A stretch of DNA of 64,000 nt from Tenacibaculum jejuense (GTDB lineage: Bacteria > Bacteroidota > Bacteroidia > Flavobacteriales > Flavobacteriaceae). Position numbers and translations under genes: made by a program. Position 1 is the stretch's first letter. Each line of letters starts with the position of its first letter. A model generated the notes under the pieces. The model worked only from the letters and a program-made list of their open reading frames with translations, was not told where the DNA came from and made no database searches. This document shows positions 48,501 to 57,419 of this stretch, in pieces. The stretch covers positions 2,819,001 through 2,883,000 of the forward strand of contig NZ_LT899436.1 in assembly GCF_900198195.1 (NCBI RefSeq), in the 5' to 3' direction.

Positions 48501-51500
48501 TTTAGTTTTTCTAATGGTGATTCATTCTGGGTTGTTCATAAATATCCTCAAGATATTAATTTCCCACAAGGTGTAAATGATGGCGCTCCTGTAAGACCAA
48601 ATACTTATTTTATAAGTGATGATGGTGGTGCTACTTTTTCTACTGTCGATTTTGTTTTCTTAACAAGAGCTTTAAATACACAAACAAATAATAGTATAAC
48701 TTTAAATCCTTCTGAAGGATCAATTGCTCCTGGAGCTTCTGTTGATGTTTCTGTTACTTTTGATGCTACTGATTTATCAAATGGTAATTATGCATCAGAT
48801 ATTTTAATTTCAAGTAATGATCCTGTAAATCCAACAACAACTGTTACTACTAGTTTAGATGTATCTGGTCAAACTTCTTTTATTGAATTATCAGATGAAT
48901 TCATTTTATTTAATAATGTATTTATTGGAAATGATTCTGAAAGAATAATTACACTTAGTAATTCTGGACTTTCACAAATAAACGTTTCATCAATTTCATC
49001 CGATAATGTTGCTTTTTCTGTAACACCTAGCAGTACAACTATTGCCGCAGGAGAAAGTATCGATATTACTGTAAAATTCACTCCTAATATCACTGGGAAT
49101 ATTAATGGAATAATTACAGTAGATAGTGATGCCTCAAATGCTAGTTCTTTACAAATTATCGTTAATGGAGTTGGTGTAGAACCTCCAATTGCCGTTTTAG
49201 ATCCTGCTAACGTTTCAGAAACTGTAGATTCAGGAAATACAGTAGACACGCAAATTGCTTTAAAAAATGAAGGTAAAGCACCTTTATTCTTCTCTTTTCC
49301 TGATCTTGCTGTAGCTGCTGCTTTAGCAAAACCTGACGTAAAATTAAACGATACTAAAATTTTAAACTTTAGCAACTTTAGTAATCAAAAAGGAGCTAAA
49401 GATGATAGAATTGGATCCAAAGTTTTATATAGTCTTGGTACTGACAATGGTTTTGGATATAGCTGGATTGACAGTGATGAAAATGGTGGACCTATTTATA
49501 ATTTTGTTGATATATCTGGAACTGGAACAGAAATTACTGCCGATTTAGGTGGAGATGGAAGTTTAGGTATTCCTTTACAGTTTCCTTTTGAATTCTATGG
49601 TAATACTTACACTAACGCAACTGTAAACGCAAATGGTTTTATCTCTTTTGATGAATCTTCAACACTTACATTCGTTAATAGTCAAATTCCAGTAGATAAT
49701 GGTGTAAATAATATGATCGCTGGTTTATGGGATGATTTAGAACCTCAAAACTTTAATGGAACTGTTCATTATCAAACTATAGATGATGCATTTATTGTAC
49801 AATGGACAAATGCTTCTGTATTTTTAGGTTCAGAAAATGAAACCGTTACTTTCCAAATTGTTTTACATTCAGACGGGAATATCGATGTTTTTTATGAAGA
49901 TGTAGAAACTGCTTCTTTCTTAAATTCTGCGACTGTTGGTATAGAAAATGCAGACGGAACAGACGGCGCACAAGTTGTGTTCAATTCAGATTATATTAAA
50001 AATAGATTGGCATTACGTTTTGTTAAACCAGACGTAGCTTTAACTCCATTTATTTCAAATGTGACTCCGATTTCTGGTGTTGTACCTGCTGGTGGCTCTA
50101 GAAATCTTACCGTAACTTCAGATGCTACCAATTTAAATGATGGTGTTTATTTTGATGAACTAGTGGTATCTAGTAATTCTCCTGATACTTCCACTAGTAC
50201 TTCTCTTATAGAATTAACCGTTAAAGGTTTCCCGAGAATTGAAGTGCCTAGAGATTCAATTACTTTTGAACCTATTTTTGTTGGTTTAGAAAGTAGTACA
50301 ACCTTCTTAATTGAAAATACAGGAAGTAAAACTTTAGAATACAATTTAAGCAATCAAAATTCAGATTTTACTGTAACTGCAACCAATACTTCAATTATAC
50401 CAGGCGCTAGTCAATCTATTACGGTAAACTTCACTCCTACTTCAGTCGGTAGCATAACAGATAATCTTTTAATTACAAGTAATGATGCTTTTGGTAATCA
50501 ATCTATAACAATTCCTTTATCAGGTATTGGTGTTGATCCTCCTGTTATCAATGTTACACCAGAAGAATTTAATTTAACATTAAAAAGAGAAAAAACGACT
50601 ACAGAAATTATTACAATAGAAAATACTGGAGGAAGTACATTAAATTATTCATTGGTAAAAACTCCATTTTCTACTAATCTTACCAACAATACACGAACTG
50701 TAGGATATAGTAAAATTGAATATGAAGAACAGATCATTACAAAAGAACAAACTGATAACAGAATTGGCCCTAAATTTTTAAATGCTAGTGGCGGTCCTGG
50801 AACGTTTGGTTATATATGGACTGATAATAATAGCGGTGGACCTGCTTATAACTTTATAGATATTAGTAGTACAGGAACTCTCGCTAATGTTGGTGCAGAT
50901 GGTGATGAAACAGTTAATTTACCTTTTACATTCAACTTCTTTGGTGAAGATCAAAATAATGTAATTATTGCTGCAAACGGGTTTTTAAGTTTTAGTCCTA
51001 TTACGGCTAGTTTTGGTGCATTTTTAAATCAACAAATACCTTCTACAGAAAACCCTAATTTCTTAATTGCTGGTTTATGGGATGATTTAGAACCTCAAGA
51101 TGGTGACGGTGTTTTTTATCAGGCTTTTGAAGATTATTTTATTGTTCAGTATGAAAATGTTCCTGGATTTGGTTCATCGCCAATAAAAACTCCTGTTACT
51201 TTTCAAATTATATTATTTAAAGATGGATCTATTAAAATGCAATATAAAAATGTTGATTCTGAAATTAGTACGAGTTCAACAGTTGGTTTAGAAGGTCCGA
51301 ACGGAGAAAGTGGATTACAGGTAATTTTTAATACCGAATTTTTAACTAATGAATTAGCTATTACATTTACTCCTCCAATAATGGGTAGTGTAGCACCTGG
51401 AGCTTCTATTGAAGTACCTGTAGCCTTTTCTGCTGAAGGATTAGAAGCAAACACAACTTATAATTCGAATATAATCATTAGCAGTAACGATCCTGCAAAT

Positions 51501-52916
51501 TCAGAAGTAACTGTTCCAGTAACATTAAATGTTCTTGACTCTCCTGAAATTGTAAGTTTTATGCTTATAGACGCAACGACTAACACAGAAGTTGGAATTA
51601 TAAATGATGGTGATATCATCGATCTTAACGATTATAATGGTTTCAATAATTTCAGTATTATCGCTAATCAAGGAACATTAGATATCGCAAGTGTTGTATT
51701 TGATTTTAACGAAGAAACTGCATTCAATACTGAAAACAGAGCTCCTTTTTCTTTAAAGGGTGATTTTAACGGAACAAATTTTAGAGGCGTCGCTTTTAAT
51801 TTAGGAACGAATACTGTATCTGCTACACCATTTGAAGAAAAAAACGGTGATGGAGATTCTGGAATTCCACTTACAATTAATTTTGAAATAATAGATTCTA
51901 ATCCTCCAACGGTTACAGATTTCATATTAATAAACGCAACTAACAATTCTATTATTGGTCCTTTAAATGAAGGTGACACTATTGATCTTGCTGATTTTAG
52001 AAGGAATAATTTTTCAGTAGTTGCAAATACTTCTGGCTCTAGAGTTGAAAGTGTTATTTTCGATTTCAACGATCGTACTAATTTTAATACAGAAAGCAAT
52101 GTTCCATATTCATTAAATGGAGATCTTACTTTCAGAAGAACAAATTATTTCGGAGTACCATTTAGTATAGGAACTCAAACTATTACAGCTACACCATACC
52201 GAAACAATAATGGACAAGGTGATAATGGAACTCCTGTGACAATAACTTTTGAAGTTATTGATAGTGACGCACCTTTAGTTACTAGTTTCACATTAATAGA
52301 TGCGGTTACCAATCAATTATTAGGTCCTTTAAATGAAGGTGATACTATTAATATTGCAAACTTTGGTGCTAATCGTTTCTCTGTTTTAGCAAATACTGAA
52401 GGAGCTGATACTAGAAGTGTAGTATTTGAATTTAACAACCGTAACAGGTTTAATGTAGAAAATTTTGCTCCTTATAGTTTAAAAGGAGATTTTGCTGGAA
52501 ATTTTAACGGTATAAAATTCCCTATTGGAACAAATACAATCACTGCAACTCCTTATAAGAGAATATTTGGTAAAGGAAAACCAGGATCTGGTATTTCAGT
52601 TACTTTTACTGTTATTAACGACAATTCATCTACTGATCAAATGGTTAATGGTCAAATTTCTCCTAATCCAGTTAGAGATATTGCTACTGTTACTTTAAAA
52701 GAGAATAACAATTTTAAAGATATTGCCAATATGAATTTAAAAGTTTCTATTCATACATTATCAGGATTTACCATGAAACAACCTGTTCTTTTCTCTTTAA
52801 ATGAACAACAAAAAGGTCAAGTTAATGTAGGAAGTTTACCTACTGGAATTTATATTTTAAGAGTTACAGATACAAATGATCAAATCATTTCAAGAATCAA
52901 ATTGATTAAGAAATAA
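45513..52916 (+). CDS. Giant T9SS-exported metalloprotease-like surface protein
   Basis: 2,467 residues. Signal peptide (ending SLIAQ), then a metzincin-like domain (~80-335) with HEAGHGLGF (H207, E208, H211), a later AHWDE (H300) and a Met-turn candidate SLMTP (M315). The order HExxH, distant His-Trp, LM resembles leishmanolysins (M8). It continues with several ASH/choice-of-anchor-type Ig domains (SxxPxxPGASxxVxVxFxA), two nidogen-like repeats (NANGFISFDESS / AANGFLSFSPIT, AGLWDDLEPQ) and three ~120-residue repeats (LNEGDTIxxAxF). The C-terminal ~75 residues (ISPNPVRDIATVTL ... RIKLIKK) are a type A T9SS sorting domain. It probably degrades or binds extracellular protein. A start at 45540 is also possible. 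Confidence 0.9.
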   Translation: MINYYSLLSMRGKLLPILNQKIVLLIILSLCFNFQSLIAQKMERIPGTQVICPAKFEDMHSRMGMKQASAKQRSIIQRNATAEIIVTYGPGAQANPEARAAFDFALAIWSEEIVSSVPIRISAEFANLGPGVLASAGPTTLVRNFPGAPQQDVFYPIALANSLAGEDLAPDTEFDLVVNLGNGIPWYFGTDGNTPAGLFDFVSVALHEAGHGLGFIDGGNVSGGVGNINNGGDPFVFDTFVVDGNNNSVLDLPNPSIDLGVFYTSGDVFVNGNFAVAANNGTNPELFAPNPFQGGSSIAHWDEATFPAGDSNSLMTPQIGSAESNFDIGDITRGFFRDMGWVLAEQAPITIVPNQISDVLNVDETINEEISITNTSENPVNITINPSSNALLINSISNSNFTIPAGETTTFTVELSTVDVNKGIYEESIEILIEGFEEAVNIPVNIRVIDGTEAPVLVINPTSFSETLQKLQVVTRDLVIQNTGDDTLTYNITVNDSLLNTVNTRTAKTNDFIIKNGFKTATRATNFNPLQNPIIKLLSIDNTFNRLATNLFAADFENYTIGDLNGQFGWQTSPNTWEVTTENPATGANAIQLQGDGSATRALAFTPSIAAGSEPFMIASADINIQGSGVTWEFIPQSNTAELVNTRVRFNPDNTIDIFDSDIGDFTRIDRTTPSGYFNIRIVIDRDDAALTIFFDDELIYSGRAAANQIEQIVLLSEMETATSTMNVDNIEIIDGDANAFFLSVSPTSGSVNFGSETTLDVKFDTRALEAGEYSATINISSNDPRNAKIDIPVALTVLSPPTITVNPDSLSTAINVQTDNPATKTEIFTITNTGQANLDFTSVIGNISFTPPSNSNTILGSLDLSKYGVSNNVNHELKRASTSGNNLSSLKKKALKNSAPIIDSIAYDAGINFPDDFVGFNNGTALTTAVKFDVDRNFTLTAIRNGYRTELSADPIILEIYQGGTTPNDGTLLLSQTITKTSADGVFDIETLNQAFSFSNGDSFWVVHKYPQDINFPQGVNDGAPVRPNTYFISDDGGATFSTVDFVFLTRALNTQTNNSITLNPSEGSIAPGASVDVSVTFDATDLSNGNYASDILISSNDPVNPTTTVTTSLDVSGQTSFIELSDEFILFNNVFIGNDSERIITLSNSGLSQINVSSISSDNVAFSVTPSSTTIAAGESIDITVKFTPNITGNINGIITVDSDASNASSLQIIVNGVGVEPPIAVLDPANVSETVDSGNTVDTQIALKNEGKAPLFFSFPDLAVAAALAKPDVKLNDTKILNFSNFSNQKGAKDDRIGSKVLYSLGTDNGFGYSWIDSDENGGPIYNFVDISGTGTEITADLGGDGSLGIPLQFPFEFYGNTYTNATVNANGFISFDESSTLTFVNSQIPVDNGVNNMIAGLWDDLEPQNFNGTVHYQTIDDAFIVQWTNASVFLGSENETVTFQIVLHSDGNIDVFYEDVETASFLNSATVGIENADGTDGAQVVFNSDYIKNRLALRFVKPDVALTPFISNVTPISGVVPAGGSRNLTVTSDATNLNDGVYFDELVVSSNSPDTSTSTSLIELTVKGFPRIEVPRDSITFEPIFVGLESSTTFLIENTGSKTLEYNLSNQNSDFTVTATNTSIIPGASQSITVNFTPTSVGSITDNLLITSNDAFGNQSITIPLSGIGVDPPVINVTPEEFNLTLKREKTTTEIITIENTGGSTLNYSLVKTPFSTNLTNNTRTVGYSKIEYEEQIITKEQTDNRIGPKFLNASGGPGTFGYIWTDNNSGGPAYNFIDISSTGTLANVGADGDETVNLPFTFNFFGEDQNNVIIAANGFLSFSPITASFGAFLNQQIPSTENPNFLIAGLWDDLEPQDGDGVFYQAFEDYFIVQYENVPGFGSSPIKTPVTFQIILFKDGSIKMQYKNVDSEISTSSTVGLEGPNGESGLQVIFNTEFLTNELAITFTPPIMGSVAPGASIEVPVAFSAEGLEANTTYNSNIIISSNDPANSEVTVPVTLNVLDSPEIVSFMLIDATTNTEVGIINDGDIIDLNDYNGFNNFSIIANQGTLDIASVVFDFNEETAFNTENRAPFSLKGDFNGTNFRGVAFNLGTNTVSATPFEEKNGDGDSGIPLTINFEIIDSNPPTVTDFILINATNNSIIGPLNEGDTIDLADFRRNNFSVVANTSGSRVESVIFDFNDRTNFNTESNVPYSLNGDLTFRRTNYFGVPFSIGTQTITATPYRNNNGQGDNGTPVTITFEVIDSDAPLVTSFTLIDAVTNQLLGPLNEGDTINIANFGANRFSVLANTEGADTRSVVFEFNNRNRFNVENFAPYSLKGDFAGNFNGIKFPIGTNTITATPYKRIFGKGKPGSGISVTFTVINDNSSTDQMVNGQISPNPVRDIATVTLKENNNFKDIANMNLKVSIHTLSGFTMKQPVLFSLNEQQKGQVNVGSLPTGIYILRVTDTNDQIISRIKLIKK

Positions 52917-52937
52917 TTTTCTTTTGTTTATTATCAT

Positions 52938-52972
52938 AAAAGGTCATCTAAGTTTAGATGACCTTTTTCTTT
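52938..52972 (+). terminator. Intrinsic terminator of the metalloprotease-like gene
   Basis: A perfect 14-bp stem (52938-52951 with 52954-52967), followed by more T. It isolates the NarL-like gene downstream, which therefore needs its own promoter. Confidence 0.9.
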
Positions 52973-53016
52973 TCTATGTCTCGTACTGAAATAAGTTAAC
53001 ACTATTTAGATTTTTA

Positions 53017-53061
53017 CTACGTATTTACATCAACATAATATGTAGTTTCTAAGTATATTTG
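53017..53061 (+). promoter_or_regulatory. Promoter of the NarL-like gene with TACGTA half-sites
   Basis: TATATTTG (53054-53061) is an exact -7 box 19 bp before the ATG. Upstream, CTACGTATT (53017-53025) and AATATGTAG (53037-53045) are inverted copies with one mismatch and an 11-nt spacer, and CTAAGTAT (53049-53056) overlaps the -7 box. The half-sites resemble those of the nirB and nrtA boxes, suggesting autoregulation. Confidence 0.5.
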
Positions 53062-53080
53062 CTTATAAATTAATAGACCT

Positions 53081-53755
53081 ATGGAAATTATTAATGTTGT
53101 TTTAGTAGACGATCATGTTTTAGTTCGAGACGGAATTAGAGCATTGTTAGAAGATCAAAATGATATTAAAGTAATAAACGAAGCTTCTAACGGAAAAGAT
53201 GCTTTACAGATTATAGAAAGTATTACTACTCCTATTGTTTTAATTGTTGACATTCGTATGCCTGAAATGACAGGAATAGAGTTAGTAACTATTTTAAAAG
53301 AAAAACACACTGAAAAAGATATCAAAACGTTGGTTCTCTCCATGCACGATTCAGAAGAGTACGTTGTACAATCTATCCAAGCAGGAGCAGATGGTTATTT
53401 GTTAAAAGGTTCTAGTAAAGAAGAGTTCTTAAAAGCTTTACATAAAATTGCTTCTGGCGATAAGTATTTTACAGGTGATGTTTCAGATATTATCATGAAT
53501 AATTTTGTGAATGGAAAAACAACTCAGAAAACTAATACAACTTCAAAAAAATCTGAAAATCCTTTTAAATTAACTAAAAGAGAAACACAAATACTTCAGC
53601 TAGTTCTACAGTTAAAAAACAATAAAGATATTGGAGAAGAACTTAAAATTAGTAAGAGAACCGTTGAAGTACATCGTTTTAATCTGATGAAAAAACTCAA
53701 TGTGAAAAATATCATGGAGCTAAATCAGAAAGCAAATGAATACAATCTAATATAA
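53081..53755 (+). CDS. NarL/FixJ-family response regulator
   Basis: 224 residues. Receiver domain with D10/D11 in LVDDH, phosphoacceptor D57 in LIVDIRMPEMTG, then a LuxR-type helix-turn-helix (LTKRETQILQLVLQLKNNKD ... ISKRTVEVHRFNLMKKL). It is the natural partner of the NarX-like kinase at 43562, the only HisKA_3 kinase in the window, although the metalloprotease-like gene lies between them. Its promoter carries related TACGTA half-sites. A NarL-type protein is the leading candidate to bind the 7-2-7 box. Confidence 0.92.
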   Translation: MEIINVVLVDDHVLVRDGIRALLEDQNDIKVINEASNGKDALQIIESITTPIVLIVDIRMPEMTGIELVTILKEKHTEKDIKTLVLSMHDSEEYVVQSIQAGADGYLLKGSSKEEFLKALHKIASGDKYFTGDVSDIIMNNFVNGKTTQKTNTTSKKSENPFKLTKRETQILQLVLQLKNNKDIGEELKISKRTVEVHRFNLMKKLNVKNIMELNQKANEYNLI

Positions 53756-53757
53756 AT

Positions 53758-53783
53758 AAAAAAGGCTGCCCTTTCGGGCAACC
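53758..53783 (-). terminator. Intrinsic terminator of the astacin gene
   Basis: GGTTGCCC-GAAA-GGGCAGCC on the minus strand (53764-53783, one internal mismatch), followed by six T. The plus strand lacks a T run directly after the stem, so it mainly serves the leftward astacin gene. Confidence 0.8.
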
Positions 53784-53859
53784 TAAATCCATTTTAATAA
53801 TTAGGATTGGGATAAGGATTTATTGTCTACTTACTTTCTTTCCTTTATTGTTAATCTAA

Positions 53860-54879
53860 CTAAGATCCACACTGACCTAAGTTATTCCATCCACCAGATA
53901 CTCTTTCATATAAAGATCCTTGGAATGTTACTCTTGATCCTATAGAATATCTTCTTCCTCTAACGTATGCAGATACTCCATTACATTTATCACTAGCATT
54001 TGAAGGAGGGTACATTCTATTTATTCCTTGAATATCTCCAGCAGATAATCCATTTCTTTGAATAGAATATGATGATCCATCTTTCTTTTCGATAGTTGGT
54101 TTACCATTCTTAGAGAAAAATGTTGGTCCGTACATCATGATAGATCCAAAGTCTAAAGTAGAAGTGTACTCATTTCCATCATTACCTTGTTGAACATACG
54201 TTTGAAAGTTAAATGAACGACCATCAACAATATTTTCGAAATTAATATTCACATAAGTGTCTCTATCTTTTCTACTTTGCTCATGCCATAAACCTACTGC
54301 ATGTCCAATTTCATGAATAGTGTTACCTGTAGTACAACCTGTAGCTAAATTAATATCTTGACGACCTCCTCTTCTACCTACGAAAGAAGAACATCCTGAA
54401 CCAGTTCTGAAATAAATATAATCTGACTGATTTGTTCTTTGTACAAATCTTAAAGCTGTGTTTCTTTCCCAATGCGCAATTGCGTCAGTTACACGTCTTT
54501 TATTTGCTAAAGATGATTGTACTGAATAGTATACAGTATTATTTCTCCATCTACCACCAGTTCTACCAACAGATTTTCCTAAAGTTTCTGCAGAAGAAGG
54601 CTCACCTGCTTCAGTTGGTGTTTCTGTTAATTGATTTGCATCAAAAAGAATGTCTCCATCCATTACATATACATCATTAACTTTCTCTACATTTACCTTA
54701 CTACTTCCGTAGTACATTTCTTTAACATCACCGCTAAGTGCCGGAAAAGCCTCTTCTGGACTAATTGTTGCACTCTCTGGTGGAATAATTTCATTTAAAT
54801 CATTTGTTTCCTCGTTTTGACAAGAAAAAATTAACATCGAAGCAGCTAAAGCTACTAATGGGAGTTTGAAGTTTTTCAT
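53860..54879 (-). CDS. Astacin-family (M12A) zinc metalloprotease lipoprotein
   Basis: 339 residues. A lipobox LIFSC (C20) follows the signal peptide. A ~85-residue propeptide-like region precedes the catalytic domain (~105-295), which has the full astacin zinc site HEIGHAVGLWHEQSR (H189, E190, H193, H199) and the Met-turn SIMMYG (M248 or M249). C163 and C182 could form the usual disulfide. The last ~45 residues (SAYVRGRRYSIGSRVTFQGS onward) resemble a small chitin/carbohydrate-binding CBM5/12 module. Similar in kind to flavastacin of flavobacteria. It digests proteins at the cell surface and is a single gene. Confidence 0.93.
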   Translation of the reverse strand: MKNFKLPLVALAASMLIFSCQNEETNDLNEIIPPESATISPEEAFPALSGDVKEMYYGSSKVNVEKVNDVYVMDGDILFDANQLTETPTEAGEPSSAETLGKSVGRTGGRWRNNTVYYSVQSSLANKRRVTDAIAHWERNTALRFVQRTNQSDYIYFRTGSGCSSFVGRRGGRQDINLATGCTTGNTIHEIGHAVGLWHEQSRKDRDTYVNINFENIVDGRSFNFQTYVQQGNDGNEYTSTLDFGSIMMYGPTFFSKNGKPTIEKKDGSSYSIQRNGLSAGDIQGINRMYPPSNASDKCNGVSAYVRGRRYSIGSRVTFQGSLYERVSGGWNNLGQCGS

Positions 54880-55285
54880 AATAATGGTTTTATAAATTGA
54901 TATTGGGAGTTTTTAACGTAAGCGTTAAAAAACAATTAATTCACTTACATAATGTGCTAAATTGTAAATTATTATTCTAAACATAAAAGAAATAAACAAA
55001 CTTATATTTCATTATTATCAATAAAAAAAATAAAAATAAAAAATACAAAAGCCTGAAAACCAAATATTTAACAAAATAAAAAAAGTTGTTAAATTCTAAT
55101 TTTAAACCTTAACTTTTTATTAACATTTAAAAATCAATTAATATAAACTTAACACGAGCCCCACTTTACTGATAATATAATAATAAAAAAAGAGGTCACT
55201 TGAAAAAGTACCCCCTTCTTAATCCAAAACATATAAATCAAATTATTTATCTAAATAATGATTGATTTTTCTTTGTTATCATTTG
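54880..55285. other. Intergenic region of 406 bp with leader hairpin and terminator
   Basis: Between the astacin gene and the nitrate-transport operon, both leftward. It holds a -7 box TAAGTTTG (54997-55004, minus strand) for astacin; a hairpin with stem TTTTTAACG/CGTTAAAAA (54910-54931) in the predicted ~110-nt leader; and the terminator of the upstream operon near 55185-55215. The rest is extremely AT-rich with no ORF. Confidence 0.55.
55185..55215 (-). terminator. Terminator of the nrt-porin operon
   Basis: On the minus strand GGTACTT (55206-55212) pairs with AAGTGACC (55194-55201, one bulged base), followed by a run of T. It lies about 70 bp after the porin stop codon. Confidence 0.65.
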
Positions 55286-56569
55286 CTATTTTGTTCCATT
55301 TAAAAACTTAGGTTTTAAAACTAGCATAGCCCAAGCCCAATTTTGAGTACCTGCCACATCAGCTTCAGCTATCCCTTTTAATTCATACATTCCATCACTT
55401 TCAAACATATGAGAATATCCAGCTACAACTGTAAAACCTTTAAATTTTCTTTTGTATACTAAATCTACTTCAGTTCCTAAAGATTTTTCTCCGCTTGCTA
55501 ATTCTTGTTCTCCTCTGAAATTTAAAACCTTAACCATAAGATTTGCCTTATCATCTAATTTAAAATTAGCGCTAGCATGTATATCAAATAAACCGATAGA
55601 GTTCGCATGATTTCCTACATAGAAATAATCCATTAACCCGTTGAACTTATGATTTGTTCCATATAATGGGAAAAATGCAGCAGTATCATCTGTTCTTCCA
55701 CTAATTATTTCTAATCCAGCTCCTACTCCTATCTTTGGAGAAGCTTTATAATTTACATCTAAACCTACTAAATAAGCACCACTAACTTCAATGTCTCCTT
55801 GTCTTTCTCCTGTTTGTAAATACGCATTTGCAGCTATGCTAAATTTATTTTTCTTGTATTTTAAGTGAGTTCCAAAAGTTTGTAGATTATTATTACCTTC
55901 TTCAGGTTGAAAAACACCAGCTACTGTAGTTCCTTTTTGAAATCCGTTATTCATGAATAAAAAGCTCCCTGAAAAATCTGTCCAAGATTTATGAACATGT
56001 AACATTTGCATAGTTTTGTAAGTAAAAAAACCTGTAGTAGTAAATGCTGTTCCTTCCGATTGAAATCCTCCAGGTGTTGGATTATCTTGATTGAATGCTA
56101 AAGCTAAATCTGCGCTAAAAGTTCCTTTTTTATACTTTAATAAACCTGCATCGTGATTACGTCCTTGTTGTGCCCAATCTAAACCACCCAAGATTCTTTG
56201 ATCATCATAAGATAACACTTGTCTACCAAGCTTCGTTGAGAAACCTCCTCCAAGTCTAATTTCAGCCCATGCTTGAAAAATAGCGAATGAATTATTAAAA
56301 TCATTAGGTAAAATCTGTCTATTTTCTCCCCAAACAAATACATCTTGTAAACTTAGGTAAAACTTGTAGGCATCTGTTTTGTACCCTGCATTAAGTCTAG
56401 CTCTTGTGGCTATTCCTAAGCCAGGATCTGAATTTTCAGCAATTAATGTTCCAAATCCATTACGAAATTCGATACGTGGTCTAAATTCTCCATCTAGGGT
56501 AAACTGTGCGTTTACGTATTGATTAAAAGTTGTAAATAATATACCTAATAGTAGTAGTTTGCTTCTCAT
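55286..56569 (-). CDS. Alginate_exp-family outer-membrane porin in the nitrate operon
   Basis: 427 residues. Signal peptide ending near VNAQ, then the Alginate_exp family layout: GEFRPRIEFRNGF at the mature start, LGRQVLSYDDQRILGGLDWA near the middle-left, and alternating strands to the C-terminus. This family includes AlgE-like channels for anionic substrates. It is the last gene of the nrtA-nrtB-ATPase-ATPase operon (12 bp after the second ATPase), so an outer-membrane channel for nitrate or nitrite is a reasonable inference. No alginate genes are nearby. Confidence 0.85.
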   Translation of the reverse strand: MRSKLLLLGILFTTFNQYVNAQFTLDGEFRPRIEFRNGFGTLIAENSDPGLGIATRARLNAGYKTDAYKFYLSLQDVFVWGENRQILPNDFNNSFAIFQAWAEIRLGGGFSTKLGRQVLSYDDQRILGGLDWAQQGRNHDAGLLKYKKGTFSADLALAFNQDNPTPGGFQSEGTAFTTTGFFTYKTMQMLHVHKSWTDFSGSFLFMNNGFQKGTTVAGVFQPEEGNNNLQTFGTHLKYKKNKFSIAANAYLQTGERQGDIEVSGAYLVGLDVNYKASPKIGVGAGLEIISGRTDDTAAFFPLYGTNHKFNGLMDYFYVGNHANSIGLFDIHASANFKLDDKANLMVKVLNFRGEQELASGEKSLGTEVDLVYKRKFKGFTVVAGYSHMFESDGMYELKGIAEADVAGTQNWAWAMLVLKPKFLNGTK

Positions 56570-56581
56570 ACTTTTTCAGTT

Positions 56582-57400
56582 TTAATGTTCTAAAAAATCA
56601 ATTAAATGTTTTCTATATTTATAATAATCGTCGTGTTCTAATACTGTTTTTCTTGTTCTTGGCCTTTCAAAGTTAATGTTTAAAATATCTCCAATTTTTG
56701 CTTTAGGACCACTAGTCATCATTACAACTCTGTCTGCTAAGAAAATAGCTTCATCTACATCGTGAGTAATCATAACCGCAGTAATTTTTTCTTTATTCCA
56801 GATTTCTATCAAAATATCTTGTAGCTCACCTCTTGTTAAAGAATCTAACATTCCAAAAGGTTCATCTAATAGTAACACTTTAGGTTTGATAGCAAATGCT
56901 CTCGCAATACCAACACGTTGTTGCATTCCTTGAGATAACTCACTAGCCTTTTTGTAAAAAGCATCTTCTAAACCTACTTTTTGTAAATAATATTTAGCAA
57001 TATCGTTTCGTTGTTTTTTTGTTGCATGTGGGAATACTTGATTTACTCCTAACAATACATTTTGTAATGAAGTCATCCAAGGCATTAAACTTGGAGCCTG
57101 GAAAATTACGCCTCGATCAGGTCCTGGACCTTTAATAGGATTTCCTAACACTGATATGCTTCCACCAGTAATCTCATTTAAACCTGCAATCATAGAAAGC
57201 ATAGTAGTTTTACCACATCCAGAATGACCGATAATGGTTACAAACTCTTCTTTCATGATTTGAAGATTCAAATCTTCTAAAACTATATAATCTCCTTTAG
57301 GTGTTGGATAAACTTTTTTAAGATTTTTTAAATCCAACATTAACTCTTTGGTTTCTATTTGGGGGGTATTTTGAGTTATTTCTGCTTCTAATATACTCAT
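56582..57400 (-). CDS. Nitrate ABC transporter ATPase (NrtD-type), second copy
   Basis: 272 residues. Walker A GHSGCGKTT, signature LSQGMQQRVGIARA, Walker B VLLLDEPFG, and the switch His in MITHDVDEA. The signature has Gln where LSGGQ/LSGGM has its first Gly. The N-terminal ~18 residues are an extension before the domain. It is closest to the nitrate/sulfonate/taurine subfamily by the PGPDRGVIFQAPSLMPWMTS segment. It follows a homologous ATPase by 19 bp; the two probably form a heterodimer on the NrtB permease. Confidence 0.88.
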   Translation of the reverse strand: MSILEAEITQNTPQIETKELMLDLKNLKKVYPTPKGDYIVLEDLNLQIMKEEFVTIIGHSGCGKTTMLSMIAGLNEITGGSISVLGNPIKGPGPDRGVIFQAPSLMPWMTSLQNVLLGVNQVFPHATKKQRNDIAKYYLQKVGLEDAFYKKASELSQGMQQRVGIARAFAIKPKVLLLDEPFGMLDSLTRGELQDILIEIWNKEKITAVMITHDVDEAIFLADRVVMMTSGPKAKIGDILNINFERPRTRKTVLEHDDYYKYRKHLIDFLEH

Positions 57401-57419
57401 TTTAAATCTTTTTATTGAA

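Noticed and set aside
48869..49375. A 168-codon open frame antisense to the metalloprotease-like gene
   Set aside because: It lies wholly inside a strongly coding gene, has no promoter and its product has no domain character.
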